Notes under the pieces: model-generated
Seen by the model: only the letters and a program-made list of their open reading frames with translations
Database searches by the model: none
What the model was told of the DNA's origin: nothing
DNA from: Desmodus rotundus
Lineage: Eukaryota; Chordata; Mammalia; Chiroptera; Phyllostomidae
Assembly: GCF_022682495.2 (NCBI RefSeq)
Contig: NC_071391.1
Location: 127,205,896-127,269,895, forward strand
Length of the DNA stretch: 64,000 nucleotides
Direction: 5' to 3'
Shown here: positions 59,721 through 64,000 of the stretch, piece by piece
How positions within the stretch are numbered: the stretch's first letter is position 1
Layout: every line of letters starts with the position of its first letter
Made by a program: the position numbers and the translations under genes

Positions 59721-59862
59721 TTTAAAAAGGCTAGATGTGCTATGCAGTCTCCCAGTACTGAAGGATTCCAGGGAGGAGGAAAACAGGGCAACGCTCAGTG
59801 TTTGGGGAACTTTGCACTTGGCCAAATAGGGGCAGAACTTAATTTCTTGAAGGGTTTAAACT

Positions 59863-60091
59863 TTAATTTAAAATTGAAAAAAAGGTTTTATTTATTTTTA
59901 AAGTGAGGGTAAGGGAGGAAAAAAAGAGGGAGCAAAACACTGATGTGTGAGAGAGATGTAGATCGATTGCCTCTTGCACGCATCCCAACCAGGGATTGGC
60001 CTGCAACCCAGGTATGTGCCCTGATTGGGAATCAGACCAGCGACCCATTGCTTTGTGAGATCATGCTCAAGGGCCAGATATTAATTTAAAA
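59863..60091 (-). mobile_element. VES-related SINE, antisense, with short TSD
   Basis: The minus-strand reading begins 'ggcccttgagcatgatctca' and contains 'caatcagggcacatacctgg' and 'gttgcaggccaatccctggt', then a CT-rich region and an A-rich tail 'aaaaataaataaaacc'. An 11-bp direct repeat, 'ttaatttaaaa', flanks it (59863-59873 and 60081-60091). The tRNA-like head is more diverged than in the 53.7 kb copy. Confidence 0.8.
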
Positions 60092-60139
60092 AATATGACT
60101 GCTCTTAAAAGTATTGTCTGGTCCACATATCTTTCTCCC

Positions 60140-60765
60140 TAGGGGTAGCAGCCTGCTACCATTCATTCATCCATTCAACAAATACTTGAGTGCCTGCTAT
60201 AGGCAGGACAGTGGGTTGGACCTTTTTAATATAATGATGAACAAAAGGACGAACCCTGCCCCTCATGGGAAGATGTATAGGTTGCAAAGTGCTAGACAGA
60301 AAAATAACAAGGTTTATTTGCAAAATACATATTGAAAGGCCTATCTTAGGAAATGACATTCATGCTTGAAACCTGACACATAAGAGCCAGGCAAGTGAAG
60401 AAGTGAAAGAAGAATGTTGCAGGCTCAGCACTCAGCCTTCAGAGACCAAAGGCAAGGATGAGATTAGCATGTTTAAGAGCAGAAGCAAAGCCAACATGGC
60501 AAATGCATTGGAAATGGGGGTGGCACTCACACGAGGAGGGAGAGGTGAGCAAGAATCAGATTGTCAGTGCCTTGTAAGCCACGGTAAAGAGTTTGGGCTG
60601 TATTCTAAATGCAAAGGAAGTCACTGACTAGCTTTAAGCAGGGGGTGATCCAAATGATGTTTCTAAGTATTCAATTCATGTTGACAATGATCATTTTGGC
60701 TGTTCAGTGGATAATGGATTTGAGAAAGAAGAGAGTGCTGAAAGACTATTAGGAGGCTGGAGCTG
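60140..60765 (+). mobile_element. L2 LINE, long sense fragment
   Basis: Collinear L2 text: 'attcatccattcaacaaata', 'gagtgcctgctataggcagg', 'aaccctgcccctcatgggaa', 'cagtgccttgtaagccacgg', 'taaagagtttgggctgtatt', 'cattttggctgttcagtgga' and 'attaggaggctggagctgg'. It is non-coding. Confidence 0.7.
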
Positions 60766-61470
60766 GAGACATCACTTGGCAAAACTAAGAGATCACATAA
60801 CTAGAGTCAGTACTTTTGCCTTCCATTTGGCCGAAATGCTTACTTTTCTTTAGGCTTAGAGATGCTACATCAGCTCAATGGTGGCAAATGACTTCTCTCT
60901 GGAGAATCACTCTGACTCAATAAATTTTCACAGCCAGAGTCCAGTTTAATCCACGACAGGGTGTTTTTTCCTACCTGTTCAATAGTCTCTTCTCATTTTC
61001 CTTTTTTGTTATTATTATTGTTTTCCCATTCTTCCTTGATTCCTTCAAATAGCATTTGTTTCCCATGCCACAACCACTCTCTCACATTCCAGCTCAAACC
61101 AGAGGCTTCTCACATTCTCAGTCACTCTAGTCTAGTCAAAAGGCAAATACTGACCACAGTATATGCTGTGTACAGAGCAGGAAAAGAATAGTTCTTATAT
61201 GATCAAGGCAATTATATTATGTTTACAATATTGATTTAACAATATGCACGGGAAAATGGCTAAGTGGTAAGAATTCTGGTAGCCAAGGGATGATGAAGTC
61301 AGTGGGTTTACTAGGAGGTCGGAGAACAAGGCATTTGCCACAAGCATGAAGAAATGTTGGCCTTGAATCAGATTATAACAGTAATGGTCCAATTTGGTAG
61401 GGGAAAATTCTGCCCTACCTTTAGCATGTCTACCAACGAGAGAGAGAGGGATGGATATCAGTGATACAAA
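60766..61470. other. Intergenic, no recognisable element
   Basis: Unique non-coding sequence with pyrimidine-rich text at 60985-61060. Confidence 0.35.
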
Positions 61471-61474
61471 CTCT

Positions 61475-61842
61475 GTGTGTTAACTTGGGCTTCCATAATG
61501 AAATACCATAGATCACATGGTTTAAACAACAGACATTTATTTTCTTAAAGTTCTGGAAGCTAAAAGTCTGAGATCAGGATGCCAGCATTGTTGGTTCTGG
61601 TGAGGCCTCTCTTCCTGGCTCACAGATGGCTGCCTTCTTACTGTGTCACAGCAGAGAGAGATTAGAGTAAGCTCTCTGGTATCTTCTTATAAGAATAATA
61701 TTATCATTATATGGGCCCCACCTTCATGACCTCATATAAATCTAGTTGACATCATGAGACTCCCCCCTCAAAATGCTATCACAATAGAGGTTAAGTCTTT
61801 GACATATAAATTTTGGGGGACACAATTCAGTCCATAGAAGAC
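61475..61842 (-). mobile_element. MLT1A-type LTR, antisense, near complete
   Basis: In order on the plus strand: 'gcttccataatgaaatacca', 'ggtttaaacaacagacattt', 'agttctggaagctaaaagtc', 'ctctcttcctggctcacaga', 'ctctggtatcttcttataag', 'gggccccaccttcatgacct' and 'gggggacacaattcagtcca'. This is an almost full reversed MLT1A-like solo LTR. Confidence 0.8.
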
Positions 61843-62590
61843 TGTATCAGGTCATCCTGGTATATGTGAATCCAGCTTTTCATACTTTCTTTTCATAACA
61901 TACATACAATATGTATATATATCATATGATTATGCATTATATTTACAGTATATGTGTATAATTAATTCCTGTCTATCTTTTTTTATGAGGCTAAGCTTTA
62001 TAAACACAGTGACTGAGTACTCATTATTTTGTCTCTGTTTTAAATGATAGTTCCTCAGGACATATCCACCTAATGCCTATTCACATTTTAAATAATATAA
62101 ATTTACATTTAAAATTATTTTGTGATTTATATATTAGGATTGTATATTAATATTTTACTTTCATAATGACTATATTATAATATATACTAAGAAAATACAT
62201 ATAATTTATGCTAAGGAGCTCTGACAACATTGGTCTAAAGAATTACCCAAGAACACACTGTTCTATCAACTCTTCTATCATTCTGCATTGTGGACGAATT
62301 GACAGGAATACATGGTGTTACATAAAACTCTGCATGGCTTATATTTGACAGTTTCTATTATAAAAATCATCTTTGGTCTTTGGTCCAGAAAATCTTAGCC
62401 AGGGATGCAGGACTCCTTACAGTCTGGTTCCGGTCTTGCCTCTACTGTTGGGCACCTGTTCTCCTTCCGTCTGTTGGATCTACCAAAGACTGGGTGCCAG
62501 CTTATCTGTTTCAAAACCTTGCCCTCCAACTTAGCCCCTTTTGCCTTTCTAACTCCAGTGATTGCATTCTGAGCTGAGCTTTTCCCAAGT
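61843..62590. other. Intergenic, very AT-rich
   Basis: TA-rich stretches at 61900-61965 and 62090-62215 with degenerate TATA/TGTATA runs. No gene was seen. Confidence 0.4.
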
Positions 62591-62594
62591 CTTC

Positions 62595-62740
62595 ACATAC
62601 ATAATCCTATGAGATGAATATTGTATACACATTTTAGCTGTGGATTAGATAAGTGAAATAACGTTCCTAAGATGACATGACCAATGAGTGGCAAACCCAA
62701 GTCTCTACCCCTAAACCCGTGACCCCCAGGATGGCTCTGT
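62595..62740 (+). mobile_element. MIR SINE
   Basis: 'cataatcctatgagatgaat', 'attttagctgtggattagat', 'aacgttcctaagatgacatg' and 'caaacccaagtctctacccc' follow MIR in sense. Confidence 0.6.
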
Positions 62741-62744
62741 ATCT

Positions 62745-62845
62745 CTGTAAGGTTCTCCCCAAGTCTACATAAATCTTCAAGGTCCAACCTGGATCTTAAT
62801 TCCTCTATAAAGTCTTTGCTAAACACTCTAGTTCAGTGAATCATT
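62745..62845 (+). mobile_element. L2-like fragment
   Basis: 'tcttcaaggtccaacctgga' and 'cctctataaagtctttgcta' recall the L2 text 'ccttcaaggcccagctcaaa...aagccttccctga'. Confidence 0.45.
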
Positions 62846-62849
62846 CATT

Positions 62850-63110
62850 CTAATGACAAAAATAGCTACCACTTATTGAGTGCCTACTATGTGCCAGGAC
62901 TTCTGTTAAGCTCTTTTATATAAATTATCTTATTTAATGCTCTCATTGACCTTATGCTCTCAATGACCTTGTAATTAGTATAACATTACAAAGGAGAAGC
63001 TAGCTCCAGAGTGATGGATGTGGAAGATCATAGAGCTATAATATTTCAGAGAAGTGGTTAAAACTGGATCTGTTGGGCCTGGAGCCAGGGTTTTACCCAC
63101 ATGTCACAAT
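62850..63110 (+). mobile_element. MIR SINE with internal duplication
   Basis: 'agctaccacttattgagtgc', 'ctactatgtgccaggacttc' and 'taaattatcttatttaatgc' give the MIR 5' half. 'tctcattgaccttatgc' is then immediately repeated as 'tctcaatgaccttgtaa'. The 3' half follows to 'ggttttacccacatg'. Confidence 0.75.
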
Positions 63111-63300
63111 CTCCCATGTTAGGAGTGCCACCTGGCCACTAGGCATGTCTGGTTGTGGGATAATGTGCTAATGTGAATAATTTGAATGAAATCCTGGGTA
63201 GAAATAATGACAAGGAGTGACCACTGTGAACAACACAGAACCATATTAAAGAGGATATAGAAATATCTTCTTTATAAAAGAGGATATTTAATACATTGGA
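63111..63300. other. Short intergenic interval
   Basis: No recognisable element. A near-duplicated 'ttaaagaggatatagaaata' and 'ataaaagaggatatttaata' pair lies at 63246-63292. Confidence 0.35.
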
Positions 63301-63305
63301 TGGCT

Positions 63306-63760
63306 GTATTAGCTTCTTATTACTGCTATAACTAATACCAAAAATTTAGTAGTTTAAAATGACACAAATTTATAATATTATAGTTCAAGGGGTCAGAAGT
63401 CCTAAAATGAAGGTGTTAGCAGAGCTGTATTCTTTCTGGAGTCCTGGGAAGAGCATCTGCATCCTTGCCTTTTCTAGTTTTTACAGGCCACCTGCTTCCC
63501 TTGGCTTACGGCCCCATCCTCTGTCTTCAGTCAGCAGTGTAGCGTCTTCCAACCTCTTTCTCTCTGACACTTGTTCTTCTCTTAAAAAGACCCTTTTGAT
63601 TGCATTGGGCCCATCGGGATATGTCAAGATTATCTCCCCATCTCAAGATCTTTCACTTATTTACATTTGCAAAATCCCTTTTGACAAGTAAGGTAACATA
63701 CTTATGTTCTTGGGATTAGGACATGGACATCTTCAGGGGAGGGGGCATTAAGGTGCACAA
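63306..63760 (-). mobile_element. MLT1-type LTR, antisense, near complete
   Basis: On the plus strand: 'tgtattagcttcttattact', 'tagtttaaaatgacacaaat', 'gtcagaagtcctaaaatgaa', 'ccttgccttttctagttttt', 'gattgcattgggcccatcgg', 'gattatctccccatctcaag', 'aatcccttttgacaagtaag' and 'gattaggacatggacatctt'. This is nearly a full reversed MLT1 LTR. Confidence 0.75.
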
Positions 63761-64000
63761 GGTATTCAGCTATCAAGGGCTGCAAGAGGCAGTTTGGGAC
63801 TAATCGTTTGGGTCCATATTGTGGATTTTTTACTTTAAGGGAAGCTAGGGTAATGTTTAATCCAAAAGAAAAAAGCTCTAGTGGTGGTTCAGGTACTGCT
63901 ACCAATAGCATTTTTCAAAATTCAATAGGTAAACAATTTTTCATTGTTAATATGAAACCCAAACCAAAGAATATGAAATTCCCAAACATCCTCTTTGTGA
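63761..64000. other. Intergenic, window edge
   Basis: No recognisable element. Confidence 0.35.

Overview
This is mammalian nuclear DNA, most likely from a microbat. The bat assignment rests on tRNA-derived VES-type SINEs with the usual 'gccagggc' end (near 32.6, 53.7 and 59.9 kb), bat-style G-rich LINE-1 3' ends, and a fairly intact half-L1 (HAL1) element, all lying among relics shared by placental mammals (MIR, L2, MLT1 LTRs, hAT-like elements, old L1). Family names come from recognition by eye; no database search was run.

Only one protein-coding feature is convincing. The first coding exon of FSHR, the follicle-stimulating hormone receptor gene, lies on the minus strand at 7781-7932. It has a complete signal peptide, the N-terminal cysteine cluster, a strong Kozak context and a consensus GTGAGT splice donor. 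Its 5' UTR and E-box promoter lie just to the right. Positions 1-7780 are therefore the beginning of FSHR intron 1, and exon 2 is not in the window. Everything from about 8.1 kb to 64 kb is upstream intergenic DNA; in other mammals this is a large gene-poor interval between FSHR and NRXN1.

Layout: 1-7.8 kb, intron 1 with L1, L2, MIR and hAT-like insertions. 7.8-8.1 kb, exon 1 and promoter. 9.5-12 kb, an old minus-strand L1. 12-27.6 kb, mostly unique sequence with scattered MIR, L2 and MLT1 copies. 27.6-35 kb, a retrotransposon cluster: an old L1 interrupted by a DNA transposon, then L2, HAL1, a SINE and an old HAL1/L1. 36-47 kb, LTRs, a mariner remnant with a dead catalytic site, a palindromic MITE, a chimeric-looking L1 3' end and a hAT-like MITE. 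45-51 kb, two LTRs of one family in opposite orientation. 51-64 kb, unique DNA with MLT1, MIR, L2 and two VES SINEs.

No new gene system, CRISPR array, operon or RNA gene is visible. The items most worth checking are the inverted LTR pair, the palindromic MITE, the HAL1 ORF1 deletion, the GC-rich block attached to an L1 3' end, the variant FSHR promoter E-box, and several CpG-bearing non-repetitive blocks upstream of FSHR that could be regulatory.
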